A stretch of 64,000 nucleotides of DNA from Rhytidiadelphus loreus. Lineage: Eukaryota; Streptophyta; Bryopsida; Hypnales; Hylocomiaceae. The DNA lies in the NCBI GenBank assembly GCA_947034895.1, contig OX344765.1, positions 33,547,001 through 33,611,000 of the forward strand, read 5' to 3'. Under the pieces are notes generated by a model. That model saw nothing but the letters and a program-made list of their open reading frames with translations, was not told the DNA's origin and ran no database searches. The stretch's first letter is position 1; every line of letters starts with the position of its first letter. Shown piece by piece: positions 1 to 10,741 of this stretch. A program made the position numbers and the translations under genes.

Positions 1-886
1 AATAAAGGTTTGAATATGGTTTCTATTAGTAGAAACACAGAACTTGGTTAACAAACACCATGTAACAACCACTTTCCTAAACATATAACCAAATTCTAAA
101 AACTTTAGTCTTCGCAAGCTCTCCAAAAAGTTCTCTCAAACTTGATGAAGACTAAGGTAAGCAAGCCCATGACAAGCAAACCGCCCAATGCAGACACCTA
201 GAAAACCACCCATTACATTCTTACATCAAGCCATGCAAGACTTTTGCTCATAAACAAGATTAGGACTTCATTAAGTTGATTAGTGGCCAAAATCTATGCC
301 TTGGGTGATGGTGATGGAGTAATTAGTAATTGCGTTAGGAACTTCTACCTTTCTAGTCTAAATTCATTACAAAAACTAGTTTGTTTAATCTTTTGTAACA
401 TGGCCATGTTAGGATATATTGTGACTACTTTAGCTGGTAAGATGACCATTATAAATACAATTTTTGGTGGTTTTTGCGTAGTCTAGAGATTGATTTGGAC
501 CAATTAGGGAATAAAATTCAAAAATTCAAAAAAACATTAACATTTGATCAAAAAATAGAAACTTCAACTGCTCTCACCATTCTTCATATTTGTCTTTGTA
601 TTGAAAAAAAAATTAATTTTTTCAAAAATGTCAACAAGGCAAACCAGCCATTCTGCTTGTCATAGGCTAGTTCACCTTAGAGCTAAGTGACTATCTTAAC
701 TCCCTCTTTTATTGAATTGTAAAAGTATTAGTGGGTCATGTTATTAGTCAAAAGGGTGTCATTAGAAGAGTTTTCGAACCCTTGGAGGGCCGTTTCAAGC
801 AGCTGCGGGAAAATTGTCGCCCTACAGTTTTCGGGGAATGGCTGTTCCCGATAAAAAAATTTCAAAAAACAGAAAAAAAAGTTTTA
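1..886. other. AT-rich flank with no supported gene
   Basis: The open frames here are short (60-75 codons), start in low-complexity AT-rich DNA and show no recognisable protein features. From about 757 to 886 the sequence has weak inverted similarity to about 22,725-22,885, so the last 130 bases may belong to an outer layer of the mobile element's terminal repeat. I see no RNA gene or promoter. Confidence 0.5.
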
Positions 887-940
887 ATGCCATATTTAAC
901 TACTTTTGGACTATGTAAAGTCCAAAATTTAAAATCTCCC
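887..940 (+). repeat. Left terminal inverted repeat
   Basis: ATGCCATATTTAACTACTT begins at 887 and leads into TTTGGACTATGTAAAGTCC. It is the inverse of 22,695-22,721 with one mismatch across about 27 bases (ATGCCA here, ATGCCC there). An inner AAAGTCCAAAATT is also mirrored imperfectly at the right end. A first CTCCCGATG half-palindrome follows at about 938. Confidence 0.75.
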
Positions 941-1788
941 GATGTTTGGTGTTAGGCAATACAACGGGAGATTTTCCAATGCCTTCAAGGTTATTTTTGT
1001 GAGGGTGTTGCAAGGCTCGCGAGAGGTCCATTGAAACATAGGAACATGGATCTCAGGGTATACATTAACTGCAAATCATGAAGTAAATAGCCTTCAAATG
1101 CTTGTATAGTGTTATACAAGACATCGGGAGATATTCAGATACACTGAAGTTTATTTTCCTAAAGGTTAAATGATGAAGTAAATGCTACCAGTTGGAATGG
1201 AGGTTTTAAAGGTGGTAACTAATTTACCTTGAAGTCCCCCAACAGAGAACAGACCTTATAAGGCGAGCCAGTTCATAAAGTATACCCTATATACTTTATT
1301 GTCTTCTACATCTTATGTCTTATTGAAGTATTCGTTGCGTGAACATAACGAATGTGAAAACTTAGCTTTATTCTATATTAACATAGTAGTTGGCAATATT
1401 GCTATTTCAGAGCAATGACATCGTAGAATGAAGATAACGACAAAACAATGTCATTGACAGTGGAATCAAAGAAATGAAGATGAATATTGAGAACAGTAAT
1501 TAGGAAGGGAAAAATGTCTTGCAACATTGTAATAATCCCTTAGAACATCGAGTACAAGAAAAGAAAGAATAGCAAAGTTAACGGAGCATGGGCATTTGCT
1601 ACGCCTATGCAATGAGATTTGGAGATTGCCCTTGAGAAATAACAAGAACTTGTACATTCTACTGTTCCTTGGTAAAATAGTCATCCCACACACATCAGCT
1701 TCCAGAAGAACCATTGAACTAACTAAACTAAAAGATATAGAGAACTATTTCTCTGGGAAACAGACGTATCCACTGTGAAGCCGAACAG
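941..1788. other. Left subterminal non-coding region
   Basis: This stretch has no convincing gene. It contains degenerate copies of the element's palindrome at about 962 (ACGGGAGATTTTCC) and 1,125 (ATCGGGAGATATTC). It lies between the left end and the 3' end of the minus-strand transposase-like gene. Confidence 0.4.
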
Positions 1789-1797
1789 AAGGAAGCA

Positions 1798-1960
1798 GCG
1801 GGAGACCTCCCGATAGCAGTGCCACTGTCACAGTGAACAAAAGAAATCATCGGGAGATATCCCGATAGCCGTGGCATTGTCACACCGAAGAAAAGAAATC
1901 ATCGGGAGATATCCCGATAGCAGTGCCACTATCACAATGCATCGGGAGAGGTCCCGATAG
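1798..1960. repeat. Palindrome array at the 3' side of the transposase-like gene (four copies)
   Basis: Four near-perfect palindromes of the type ATCGGGAGATATCCCGAT lie at about 1,798, 1,849, 1,901 and 1,941. The repeats are about 40-52 bp apart, and the linkers are related too (each has a GTGGCA/GTGCCA-CTGTCAC-type stretch). The array ends 28 bp before the stop codon of the minus-strand gene. Confidence 0.85.
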
Positions 1961-1988
1961 ATGTATTGCACCACGACACGTTAGTCGA

Positions 1989-2738
1989 TCACGGGTCCAC
2001 CTCGTTTGACCTATTCAAATTCTCCAGGGCAGCTTCTCTGCTTTTCTTAGGAATAGTACGTGATTTTGGGTTAACTTTCTTGGACCAATTCGTGTACACT
2101 GCACAAGATGCGTCCACCCAAGTGGGAGGCCTATTTTCAACAACCCATTTCCCGTACCAACAATTTTGGTATATCAATTCCATCGTACTTTCGGAATTAT
2201 CTGGTCTCCAATATTGGAGCATGAACTTTCCGTGGTTCTCATGCCCTGCCTCTCTGCAAACGTCGGACAGTGCTCTTCCTTGCCAGACAGCACAGATTGA
2301 GGGGTCATCAGGTCTGAGCAGAACCCATGAACCTGGGCGAATATCAACCCAAGGATTGAAGCTTTCCCTTGGTGCCTCATTTGCGGGTCCGCAATAAGGT
2401 TCAAATTCCTCTTCCTCAGGAATGATGTCGATCGGGTTCATCGTCGGCCCCTGGCAAGATGCTTCTTGCACCCTCCAATCGTACTTTGGCCAGAAGCCTT
2501 CAACCAATTCCGAAGGACAGTCGGGAAGGGGCTCCTTGAGCTGAAGCAGCACATGTTTCCAGTACTCAACGTATGGAGCAAAGACGGCCGCAAATCCCTC
2601 GCATTTGGACATTCCGTTTTCCCAGTACTCAATGTACTTCTCAATTCCTAAGAGAATCAAACCCTTGCTTAAGGTCGCTTTTCGTGCCGCTTCCATTGCT
2701 TTTTCTTGATTTCCCGTGGCTTCTGGAACTTCGCTGCC
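1989..2738 (-). CDS. C-terminal part of the DUF7869-type protein, after an in-frame TAG
   Basis: This frame is the direct continuation of the DUF7869 exon. The only break is TAG at 2,739-2,741, and both sides are in the same frame. A Met occurs at 2,696 (MEAARKATLSKGLILLG), so an independent start is possible but less likely. The protein is acidic with many Trp and Tyr (FWPKYDW, LQYWRPDN, NCWYGKW), which suggests a folded substrate- or DNA-contacting tail. I do not recognise a named domain. It ends just before the palindrome array at 1,798-1,960. Confidence 0.5.
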   Translation of the reverse strand, partial: GSEVPEATGNQEKAMEAARKATLSKGLILLGIEKYIEYWENGMSKCEGFAAVFAPYVEYWKHVLLQLKEPLPDCPSELVEGFWPKYDWRVQEASCQGPTMNPIDIIPEEEEFEPYCGPANEAPRESFNPWVDIRPGSWVLLRPDDPSICAVWQGRALSDVCREAGHENHGKFMLQYWRPDNSESTMELIYQNCWYGKWVVENRPPTWVDASCAVYTNWSKKVNPKSRTIPKKSREAALENLNRSNEVDP

Positions 2739-3917
2739 CTACATGGGCTTGAAAGGAACAGGTTTAGGGCAACCCCGAGGGAGCTTCGGACAACCCATGC
2801 GGTCTTTCTTCCACAGACATCGAGAAGGTCTATCAGATGGTAGCCACTGTGAATCAACTGCGGACTTCTTATACTTCATGACGGGGACCCCATCACTATC
2901 CACGTAGAACCGAAAGAGGTGCATTTCCCCCAAACCAATTAGTTTACCTGTGCCACTGCATAGGTACCCCTTGACAAACGACTTAAAATCCGCCACCTCT
3001 TGGATGAATTCCGACATGAATGACAATTCCTGGGACTCCATGAAAGCTTTCATGAGGTCCGCGACAACAAACGTATTCTTGCTCTTTAAAGCCTTGGAGA
3101 GGTGGCTAAAATACGCATCAATGTCCTCGTGAGTATGTCCGACTAGTAGAAAACCGACCTGAATTTCCTTAAAGACTCCTCGCGCAGTAAGCAAAGACAA
3201 GAAAGCCATGAGATACTGGTTCTTGTTATCTTTGGCGGAGTTGTCAAGCTGAAGATAGAGTTTCTTAGGAAGGGGTCGAGATCCACGTCGACCTTCCTCT
3301 GGAATGAATTTCAAGGCGTCCATACACTTAGATTTCCCTCTAAATAACGCGTCGAACATTGCATTTGCGGGCGGATAGGGGAAGAGGTCGCCCGTCTCCC
3401 GAATTGGTGGACCTTCAAGTCGCCGAAACAGTCTAGCCAAAGATGAAATGGTGAAGTTTGAGTCGCCCGGCCAGCACGCTCGTCTATAATGGGCATATGC
3501 ACCGTCGGCATGACCATGAGCCACCATTCCAGTGACACTCATGGGAAGCTGACCCAAACCTTGTGTGGCCTTTGTCGTCACCCGCATTCTTGGGAGAGCC
3601 GTCTTCCTTGTATCCATCTTGTCATGAATAATGCATAATATCTCCTGAGGGTTCCTTTTGGATTCTTCACGCCACGAGGCATACAGACGACGACAAGATG
3701 CTTGATGATTAAGATGTTCAGTTCGTTGCTTCATGAACTCCACGGAGTCCGAGCTTCCTTTTGCTGATTTCAGAATGAACTGTTGTAGTTCATCGCACTT
3801 CGTACACTTCGCGAAAGAGCTCCCAACAGGCTTAATCGAGACGTTGTTGAAGTGCTCTTTCTTTATTCTACTAATAGTAGCTTGGCTCATTGGAGGAAGG
3901 CCATACTCCACATTCAG
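2739..3917 (-). CDS. DUF7869 domain exon (transposase-like catalytic core)
   Basis: The exon starts right after the acceptor TTGCAG (3,918-3,920) and reads LNVEYGLPPMSQATISRIKK. Next come Cys residues in AKCTKCDEL, then IIHDKMD at about 3,612-3,640, LYLQLDNSAKDNKN at about 3,237-3,262 and VGHTHEDIDAYFSHLSKAL at about 3,110-3,145. The last two blocks are typical of DUF7869 proteins found across eukaryotes in transposon-like settings. The spacing of the acidic residues is compatible with an RNase H-like nuclease. The frame stops at TAG (2,739-2,741) and then stays open for another 750 bases, so the stop looks like a recent point mutation. Confidence 0.7.
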   Translation of the reverse strand: MNVEYGLPPMSQATISRIKKEHFNNVSIKPVGSSFAKCTKCDELQQFILKSAKGSSDSVEFMKQRTEHLNHQASCRRLYASWREESKRNPQEILCIIHDKMDTRKTALPRMRVTTKATQGLGQLPMSVTGMVAHGHADGAYAHYRRACWPGDSNFTISSLARLFRRLEGPPIRETGDLFPYPPANAMFDALFRGKSKCMDALKFIPEEGRRGSRPLPKKLYLQLDNSAKDNKNQYLMAFLSLLTARGVFKEIQVGFLLVGHTHEDIDAYFSHLSKALKSKNTFVVADLMKAFMESQELSFMSEFIQEVADFKSFVKGYLCSGTGKLIGLGEMHLFRFYVDSDGVPVMKYKKSAVDSQWLPSDRPSRCLWKKDRMGCPKLPRGCPKPVPFKPM

Positions 3918-4168
3918 CTGCAAGTTTGAGAAAACAGAAGCCTAAGCGTTGAAGGCAATGACAGTTTTAAAATGAAACCAGCAGACTTAGCAATCACAAC
4001 TGAAATAGTGAAGACAAGTGATTCCGACGAGAATCATCGGGAAAAGTCCCGCTGAGAAGTCAAACCAAATCAAGTAGCAGAAGAGATCTGTATTGGGAGA
4101 TGTCCCACAGAGAGAACAAATGAACTGCAGTCCCTATACAGATACTCATCGGGGGTTCATCGAAGTAC
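3918..4168 (-). other. Intron of the transposase-like gene carrying palindromes
   Basis: The 251-base intron has donor GTACTT and acceptor TTGCAG on the minus strand, and its removal joins two open frames in phase 0. It contains degenerate palindromes at about 4,036 (CATCGGGAAAAGTCCCGCTG) and 4,092 (TTGGGAGATGTCCCA), plus a half copy at 4,148. Confidence 0.7.
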
Positions 4169-5044
4169 CTCATTGGCGTCAGCAGGAACGCGCTTCCAGT
4201 TGTTCCCAACAGGGAGAAACTTCCGTGTGTCGACTCTCCCATTTCCAATGCAGCGCATTTGGTGCGGCATTTGGTTAGCAGTGTTGTCAATGATAGCTTT
4301 CATTGTACCCGTGGCCTGTACAGTTCGAAGTCGAGGGCGCTTGATTCCTTTGTTTCCGTGCGTGGAAGAAACAACACCCAATTTGTACTTGTCAATGTAA
4401 TTGTGGTAGGTGGACTTCGGGATTCCGTGAATTATGTACCACGCTGTGCCACAAACATCCACTCCTTCCAACGTAATGTACTTCCGCTTCCGTGTCCACT
4501 CCACAGTGTGCAATTGTCCACCAATGGCGATTCCATACTCTCGACGCTCTTCAAAAGACTTCGAAAAAAAACTCTGCCTGACCTTCAGGGTTTTTTCACG
4601 GGGAAAAAATTGGCAGCACACATTTTCGCAGCACTTCTCCGAATAGACTTTTTGAATTTCAGAGTCTGTCGTTCTGCGTATGAACTGTGTCTCCTTCTGA
4701 CACAGGGAGGGTTGACGAACAATAAAGCGATAGGGCGCCTTCTCTCTTCCACCCAGATAGGCCAGAGGATCTTGTACATCAGGGAAGGCGGCGAAGTGAT
4801 CCAATGTATCCTTCAGACACCGACCACCAGGGAACCAGCAGTCCGAAAGGGGCCACCGATCATGGGTCATGATCGCGTCTGGATTACCCACAAAAACGTC
4901 AAGCACTGTCACACCTACGTGGTCGTCACCAAGGGTAGAACTCTGAAAGTAATCGTCCGCCCTCCAACAACTTATTCGCCCAGATGACATAAGCACACCA
5001 AGGGAATCCAGTCGATGCACCTCTCGGAGTCTCGGCCGGTCCAC
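4169..5044 (-). CDS. N-terminal/middle exon of the DUF7869-type protein
   Basis: The frame contains a Cys cluster (EKCCENVCCQFF), then REKTLKVRQSFF, a GVDVCGTAWYIIHGIPKSTY block and an STHGNKG motif. That order is what precedes DUF7869 in related proteins: Cys-rich, Arg...Phe, VC...GI, HGN. The exon ends at a good donor: GAG followed by GTACTT, with the intron starting at 4,168. Splicing to 3,917 keeps the frame. The first Met at 5,044 is probably not the true start, because a different minus-strand frame upstream (4,972-5,487) overlaps it. Confidence 0.55.
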
Positions 5045-5487
5045 TCTTCCTGACGAATAAATGGGCTTCCATCCACATGGGGATCCGTACTAAATTTGAC
5101 AATGTCGGCGGCCCTCCACAGCATTGTCCAATTTAGAACATCCATTAGCGTCCAAACACCTCTCTGGCAAGGAGTGATTATGAGGCGCTCAGCTTCAACG
5201 ACGATCGATGAAGGCCGTACGAGAACAAATATCCACGGCTCCAACGGGATCGGCACACCAAGCCACTCACCCTGCGATCGAGTCTCCACAACAGACCCCA
5301 GTCCAACTTCGCCGAATCCTGGAAGATAAAGCTTGACTATGTCACCATTATTGAATGGTGCAGTCCCTGCGGAAGATTCTTGAGAGTCAGACTCCCCAGT
5401 ATATTCGCCAACGTATGGGGTGATGGCATCATTGAAAGATTCGAAGGCCGAATCCATTGTCTCCAATTCACTGACTCCAGAAAACAT
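4972..5487 (-). CDS. 5' portion of the transposase-like gene, unrecognised acidic region
   Basis: This open frame of 171 codons lies upstream of, and overlaps in another frame, the Cys-rich exon. Its protein has an acidic start (EYTGESDSQESS) and then a compact beta-like part (NNGDIVKLYLPGFGEVGLGSVV, WIFVLVRPSSIVV). A second Met (MDSAFESF) lies ten codons downstream and is an equally good start. The frame ends in TAA at 4,972. Either an intron or a frameshift must link it to the next exon. It may instead be a separate small gene. Confidence 0.4.
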   Translation of the reverse strand: MFSGVSELETMDSAFESFNDAITPYVGEYTGESDSQESSAGTAPFNNGDIVKLYLPGFGEVGLGSVVETRSQGEWLGVPIPLEPWIFVLVRPSSIVVEAERLIITPCQRGVWTLMDVLNWTMLWRAADIVKFSTDPHVDGSPFIRQEEWTGRDSERCIDWIPLVCLCHLGE

Positions 5488-5747
5488 ATTGCGAAGAAAG
5501 GTAATGAATATTTAACCTGCCAAAGAAAAGAGTCCATGTTAGTCCGCACAATAGCAGGAAAGACAACACTGTGTAAACGTTGGTGGATAAACGACGTGCA
5601 TGGATACCATGTGACCCACTACCAGAGAAAGAGAAGAACGAAGAAGAAACAGAAATGGAAAGGACAGCCCCAACATAGGTAACAACAGAAGTTTCCCATT
5701 AGGATTGTGGACATATGCTTGACATCAGGTCAATTGCAGGTGGTAAC
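5488..5747. other. Upstream region of the transposase-like gene
   Basis: This is probably the 5' leader or promoter of the minus-strand gene, lying between its first open frame and the 24-bp palindrome repeats. On the minus strand, ATGGACTCTTTTCTTTGGCAG is followed by GTTAAA near 5,515-5,537, which could be a short first coding exon with a donor. I could not place its acceptor. Confidence 0.3.
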
Positions 5748-5965
5748 AACGGGAGGTCTCCCGCTGGTAAGAACAGGAGATCTACCTCTGGAAACAACGG
5801 GATATCTCCCGCTGGTTAGAACGGGACTCCTCCCTCTACAAACAACGGGAGATCTCCCGCTGGTTAGAACGGGACATCTTCCGATGAAAACAACAGGACG
5901 TCTACCGATCGTTAGAACGGGACATATCTCGTGGAGAGTTCTTGACAGCGGGATATCTCCCGATG
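5748..5965. repeat. Tandem array of eight 24-bp palindromic units plus one more palindrome
   Basis: Units of the form AACGGGAGATCTCCCGCTGG start about every 24 bases (5,748, 5,772, 5,796, 5,820, 5,843, 5,868, 5,891, 5,915). Several are mutated in one arm. A further GCGGGATATCTCCCGATG sits at 5,947. Because 24 is a multiple of three, both strands stay open through the array, giving spurious frames with an eight-residue repeat (TGxLPLxx). The array lies just upstream of the first open frame of the minus-strand gene, where regulatory or transposase-binding sites would be expected. Confidence 0.85.
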
Positions 5966-6516
5966 TTTCGAACGACAGATCCGTCGATAGAAGTAAGAGG
6001 ACATCATCTACTGTCGCGGATTCAGGGATCCAGAATATAACATTCACTACGTACGAAAGTCAATACACGTAGTATACGGCCGTATAATGTACGATACGGC
6101 GACGACTGCACCACTACGGCATACGACTTCGTTGCTTTGTCCAGTGGCGTAGTGAACAGTTACGGTCTCCACTCAGGAGAACATATTTATGGACGGCCTT
6201 TGCAACTGGGATGCACACTAACGTTTACAGTAGTACCCTCAATACAAGAAAACTTATGTGGGCACATTTCATACTAGTTCAGCATTGCATGCAAGAATCC
6301 TCCTTCACCAACTAGCACTCACACGTTACTCAACTGATGTTTCAGTATCAGACTAACAACTTCTTAAGGGAGGACAATCAGATGATTAGAGAAAGTGACC
6401 TTCCGCTCGTTCGTCACGGCTGGATTCAATTGACTTGTCATTGCTCCTCTGAACATTCTATAATCTAATGGAAATATTGAATTGTCCGTGAAAGCCTGTA
6501 CCTCTGGCGAATAGGA
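5966..6516. other. Non-coding spacer in the element
   Basis: No gene is supported. The stretch has moderate GC content and no further clear palindromes. Confidence 0.35.
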
Positions 6517-6811
6517 TTGGAACAAATCATACCTGGAGAGAAAATCAAGAACTATGACGGATCTTCAAGCGCCTCACATTCCACAGGCGCTAGCAACGAC
6601 CGACGCGATGGTATCCACACTCCTCGATCGCCACTGCTCGGCTCGTTCACGTTTGCTCCAAAAGAAGAAGCAACGTCGAGCGGGGGATTGCAAGAATACA
6701 TTGGGTTGGATTCTGGAGCTCTCGTTTCCCGCCTTGATTTGGAAAGGATCTACCGGTCCAACATTTTGACTTCCATGTGCGCTCTTCAAGGTCGTGCAGC
6801 ACTGATGAGCC
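6517..6811 (+). CDS. Possible exon, unrecognised
   Basis: One plus-strand frame is open from about 6,517 (TTG) to a good splice donor (CCCAG followed by GTAGGA at about 6,812). It is richer in GC than its surroundings. The peptide is rich in Ser, Arg and Gly and has no recognised domain. An overlapping frame has its own ATG at 6,554. It could be the first exon of a plus-strand gene in the element, but no partner exon is visible, so support is weak. Confidence 0.2.
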
Positions 6812-6836
6812 CAGGTAGGATCTTAAGATGCGGTCT

Positions 6837-7250
6837 TGTTTGGGAATGTTGACTGCATTCTTGGACAGTGCGCTTCACTGACTGCTGAAATGCCGCGCAT
6901 GAATTACCTTGCTAGAAATTCGAGCCCTTTCTAGAACTTCATGGGGGTACGTGCAGCCTTTGAATTCGACTGTCATTGAGATTCTTCAAACCCGCAGCAT
7001 TCACTGCGGCTATCAACGGTTAGTTCCAACTCCAACCTCGGCATTTCTTGGGTTCTTTATTCAGCATTGAACACTTGTGCATTCACTCGTCTGTTAGTGC
7101 ATGCGGTCTACTCTTCTTCTTTTATTGTGGACACAAATCAAACGGAATTTCATTACTAACACAGGAAAAATTTAAAAGGCACAAGTTGCTTATTAAAAAG
7201 AGCGGTTTGCTTTGGGTCAATCTTCAGGGTTCAGGATTCAGGTTCAACGG
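6837..7250. other. Non-coding spacer
   Basis: I see no gene, RNA or repeat structure here beyond short open frames. Confidence 0.3.
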
Positions 7251-7320
7251 TCTAGGGTTTAGGGTTTAGGGTTTAGGGTTAGGGTTTAGGCTTTAGGCTT
7301 TAGGCTTCAAGGTTTAGGTT
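7251..7320 (+). repeat. Interstitial plant-type telomeric repeat
   Basis: About five perfect or near-perfect TTTAGGG units run from 7,251 to 7,290. Degenerate variants (TTTAGGC, TTCAAGG, TTTAGG) continue to about 7,320. The tract is too short and too internal to be a chromosome end. It could be a fill-in scar at a repaired break or an ancient remnant. Confidence 0.85.
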
Positions 7321-10300
7321 CCACGGTTTTAGTAAACCTGTGTGGGTGGGAGCCGCTGGGACCGATTCTAAGATAAAAGGCAAAAAGGCAAAAAGAAGGG
7401 GAGGGGGAGGGAAAATAGAAAAAAGGAGGGGGAGAGGAAAAAGAAAAAGGAAAAAAACATAAAAATAATTGTGCTTTTAAATCAATTAACAATTAAAAAC
7501 AACATTCTAACATCAATACCTTAAAGAAGTTAGAGAGTTTGACCTCGTCATTCATTATCAATCACAAATGTAGAGGCTTTGCTTGCTTCATTTAGTTAAG
7601 TGTGCAAAGTAAAAGTTGAATAAAAGTAAAAATAAAAATACTATGGTAATATTTGTTCTAATTTCTTTTGTATGTAACATTGAGATATCCCTGGTTGTGT
7701 GTTCATTGATCATTCTCTTTATACCATTGGAGAGTTTGACTTAATGAGGGTTGAATGTACTAGTAAAGTTGTATCATTGCTAACCTTCTAAATGTATGAT
7801 GGATTTGTAAGAAATTTTTAAGACTATAAAATTAATGGAATTAAATTATGAAAAATAGAGTATAGGAGTTTTTGATGTCATTCTTGGCATTGGCAGAAAA
7901 GCTTTCAATGAGTACAAATACACCAAAGTTGTTTTGCACTTTTGGTTCTTAAGTGTGAATTCAAAGTTAAAGGGTTCCAATTGAATTTTGTTTTTATAAA
8001 TTTAATTTAATTATGGATAAATTATTCTAAAAATTTAAAATTATAAGAATACGTAGAGAAATCACATAAAACACTTGAACAAGTTAGTACAATGCCACAC
8101 AAGTTGTTTATAAGTCAAACTTTGAAAAATTACATTGATCTTAAATTAAAAAAAGATTATAAGAAAAATTTCTTTGTATAATAATAATAAGAAAAGTTTT
8201 AAATTCAATTCATAAATCAATTAAAATTTATGTAAATAATTAAATAAATCCTTAATAGAATTTAAAAATAAAAAATAAAAATTTCTAAAAGAATGTTCAA
8301 ATGAATGCATCGTAAAATAATATTATTTGCAGTTTAACGGTCAATGTTCTTCTATTATTATTTAATTAGAGTACTTTCAAATTAAGATAATAAAAACATT
8401 AATAAAATTATTAAGCATTGTTGAAGGAAAAACAAATCAATAATGATAAATTGATTAAAAATTCAATATAGTGAATGAAATTATGTAAAATGAAGTGAAA
8501 ATAAATGAAATCGTATAGTGAAGTGAAGGAAATGTAAAATGATTGCAATAAAAGTTGTCATTTTATTTTTACAAAATAAAATATGTGATTGTTCAAATAG
8601 GAGCATACATAAATGAAAATTATTGCTTTGTGAAAGCATCAATAATTATGATTGACAGATAAATTTTCTAAATCATCATAGTTTTATGTGATTGATAAAT
8701 CATTCTATATATTAATTCTATCATGTCCTAAACTACGTTTTTTAATAACATGGCAATTTGGGGCAACTGTCTCACTACACCTACTGTTTTAACAACATTA
8801 CACCCATTGAGATGTTCAATTATTTTTCAATTCCATATTAACTACATTGTTAACAATCATTCTAGTATTTTGAATCATTCTTTACATTTGTCTAGTTACT
8901 ATTTTTTTCCTATATGTTGTACAATTTCAAATGATCTGTTTTTTTTGAAGCATGTACTAGACAACTTGTCTAGAAGAATGAATCCAATGAAGAACCACCA
9001 TTTTGGACATTTTTTCATACAAACATGACCTTGTGAAGTGCAGCTACCCTATTTTTAGTAGGGCCAAATTTGTTTTTTTGTCATTTCAAATGTTGATATC
9101 TTGTAATCTACATTGTGGAAATTTCTGAAAATTTTTCCTCATCTTCTGAAACCAACATAGTAAAAGATCCTATGGTTACAAGTGTCTGAATTTTTTTTCT
9201 ATTCTAAATTTGATACTTGTACTAGAAATGGCAGTTTGGGAGTAGTTTTGGTGAAAACATAGTAAAAAAACTGTAGGAAATAAAATGAGTGGATATGAAG
9301 GAATCTCATGTGAATTAAAAGAATCTTCATCAAAATTGTGCTCTCGTAAAAAAGGAATCTCATGGTTGAATCGTAAAAAAGTAATCTGATGATTACTGAG
9401 CTTATTATTGTGCAAATTGAGCTGATTACTGTGCCCGCAAGTAGACCATCCAGGACTCAGTCTTGAATAAGCTTATTGTTCATCACTTTAAAGTATTGGC
9501 CTACTTTGACCTATCTGAGAGTGAGACCCCACGGGGTAGGAGGGACATCCCTTTATAGTGCCTTCCCTATCAATAAAGTAAAAATCAGAAACTTTGCAAG
9601 ACTACCAATATCTAAACTAAAATGAACATGTAAAACAACTCCAAACACGTCACTTAGATCAAATAAATAGCCATCATAAGCTACAACTCATCATAACTTG
9701 TAAATAAACTATGCAGAGTCGTGTCTGAAACTCCGAGATCACATAGATCACATCAAAGTCACTATATAATAGAGTTACCAAAATATCTTTGTCAATGTAG
9801 TCATACTAAAAATTCTAAATCTTGCCAATAGAATTGATGTGGCCACGATTGTGCCACGTCAATTGGTATTAATTAATTATGCATTGTAGGCGTTGCACCA
9901 ACCAAGACGGCTTCACCAAAGCAATTTGGTGTGGAAAAAGAAAATATATTTTTTTGTTGAACGATGGTTGAAAAAAAAAATTCTAAAAAAATAGGATGTG
10001 GGAAGGCCCAAAAACATTCTTTGCCATGTCATACAAACAAGTATTGGGATAATACATCAATAATTGACAAGTCAAATGAATTGATTTCTACACATATTTC
10101 TTCTGTGCTTATTCATCTATAATTACCCATTTAATAAAAGCTTCATTTATAGAATTTCAATTCCAATAATCTTAGATAATCCATAGTCCATAATGAACAT
10201 TGCATGTACAACTACATGAAGAAAATATGATCTCTCTACATATATAGACAAGTATTGTCTGCCTACGGAAGACATTTTCAATTACAAAGAATGTCCATTA

Positions 10301-10450
10301 TCCGTGGATAAGCCCATGTTGATTAGTTTAATTGGAGTTGTAGCTTTTTGGTGTCCCCACTTTCATCACACGCATATGAATGCACATGAAATTAGGCTTA
10401 ATTGAATGGATACTAGTTGAATGTTTAGGGTTTCATTATACATTAGATGG
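7321..10450. other. AT-rich central region without a gene
   Basis: Purine-rich DNA (7,376-7,460) is followed by about 3 kb of very AT-rich sequence. Open frames such as 8,750-9,028 and 9,176-9,415 are short and low complexity. I see no palindromes of the element's type here. A GC-richer patch near 9,500-9,570 (CACGGGGTAGGAGGG) is unexplained. Confidence 0.4.
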
Positions 10451-10741
10451 TTTTTGAGGCCTCTAAGAGACTGCGGGTTCCCCTACTGCGAGAACGCAGC
10501 GAACAGAACAGCTGGCTCGCTACCTCAACATCCAGCATGGTCAAGAGGCGACCAGGTCATTTCCGGAATTTTTTTTATTTTTTATTTTTATTTTTATTTT
10601 CTACTTCTTTTACCATTTGAAGAATTAAATTTCTTTTTTAATTAATTAATTAATTCTTTTTTTCGACAGTCAGTTGTCCTTCACTATGGGGAACAGTGAA
10701 GGGGAACAACCTTGAAACGGGCTCTCCCAGGCCTCAAAAAA
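10451..10741. mobile_element. Short inverted-repeat element (MITE-like), first of a tandem pair
   Basis: It begins TTTTGAGGCCTCTAAGAGAC and ends with the approximate inverse (GGGCTCTCCCAGGCCTCAAAA). The centre is TTTTTATT-rich. An inner hairpin, CCTTCACTATGGGGAACAGTGAAGG, lies near the right end. Related ends occur at 34,956-35,180 and near 48,615. Confidence 0.6.

Larger units (their letters stand above)
1989..5487 (-). pseudogene. DUF7869-type transposase-like gene, multi-exon, probably decayed
   Basis: A set of minus-strand open frames fits one gene read from 5,487 down to 1,989. A clear GT-AG intron (3,918-4,168) joins ...DANE to LNVEYG in frame. The middle part has the Cys- and Arg-rich region and HG motif seen N-terminal to DUF7869 domains in eukaryotic transposon-derived proteins. 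The next part has LQLDNSAKDNKN and VGHTHEDIDAYFS, hallmarks of DUF7869. The acidic residues in IIHDKMD, LQLDN and HEDID are candidates for a DDE/D catalytic set on an RNase H fold (inference). Damage: one in-frame TAG at 2,739-2,741 splits the C-terminal exon, and the 5' part changes frame near 4,972-5,044. It may be a dead copy, or the 5' junction may hide an intron I could not place. It would act in the nucleus, moving this element. Confidence 0.6.

Noticed and set aside
5707..6072. Repeat protein with an eight-residue period
   Set aside because: It arises from the 24-bp palindrome array, which is open on both strands. There is no sign of coding selection.
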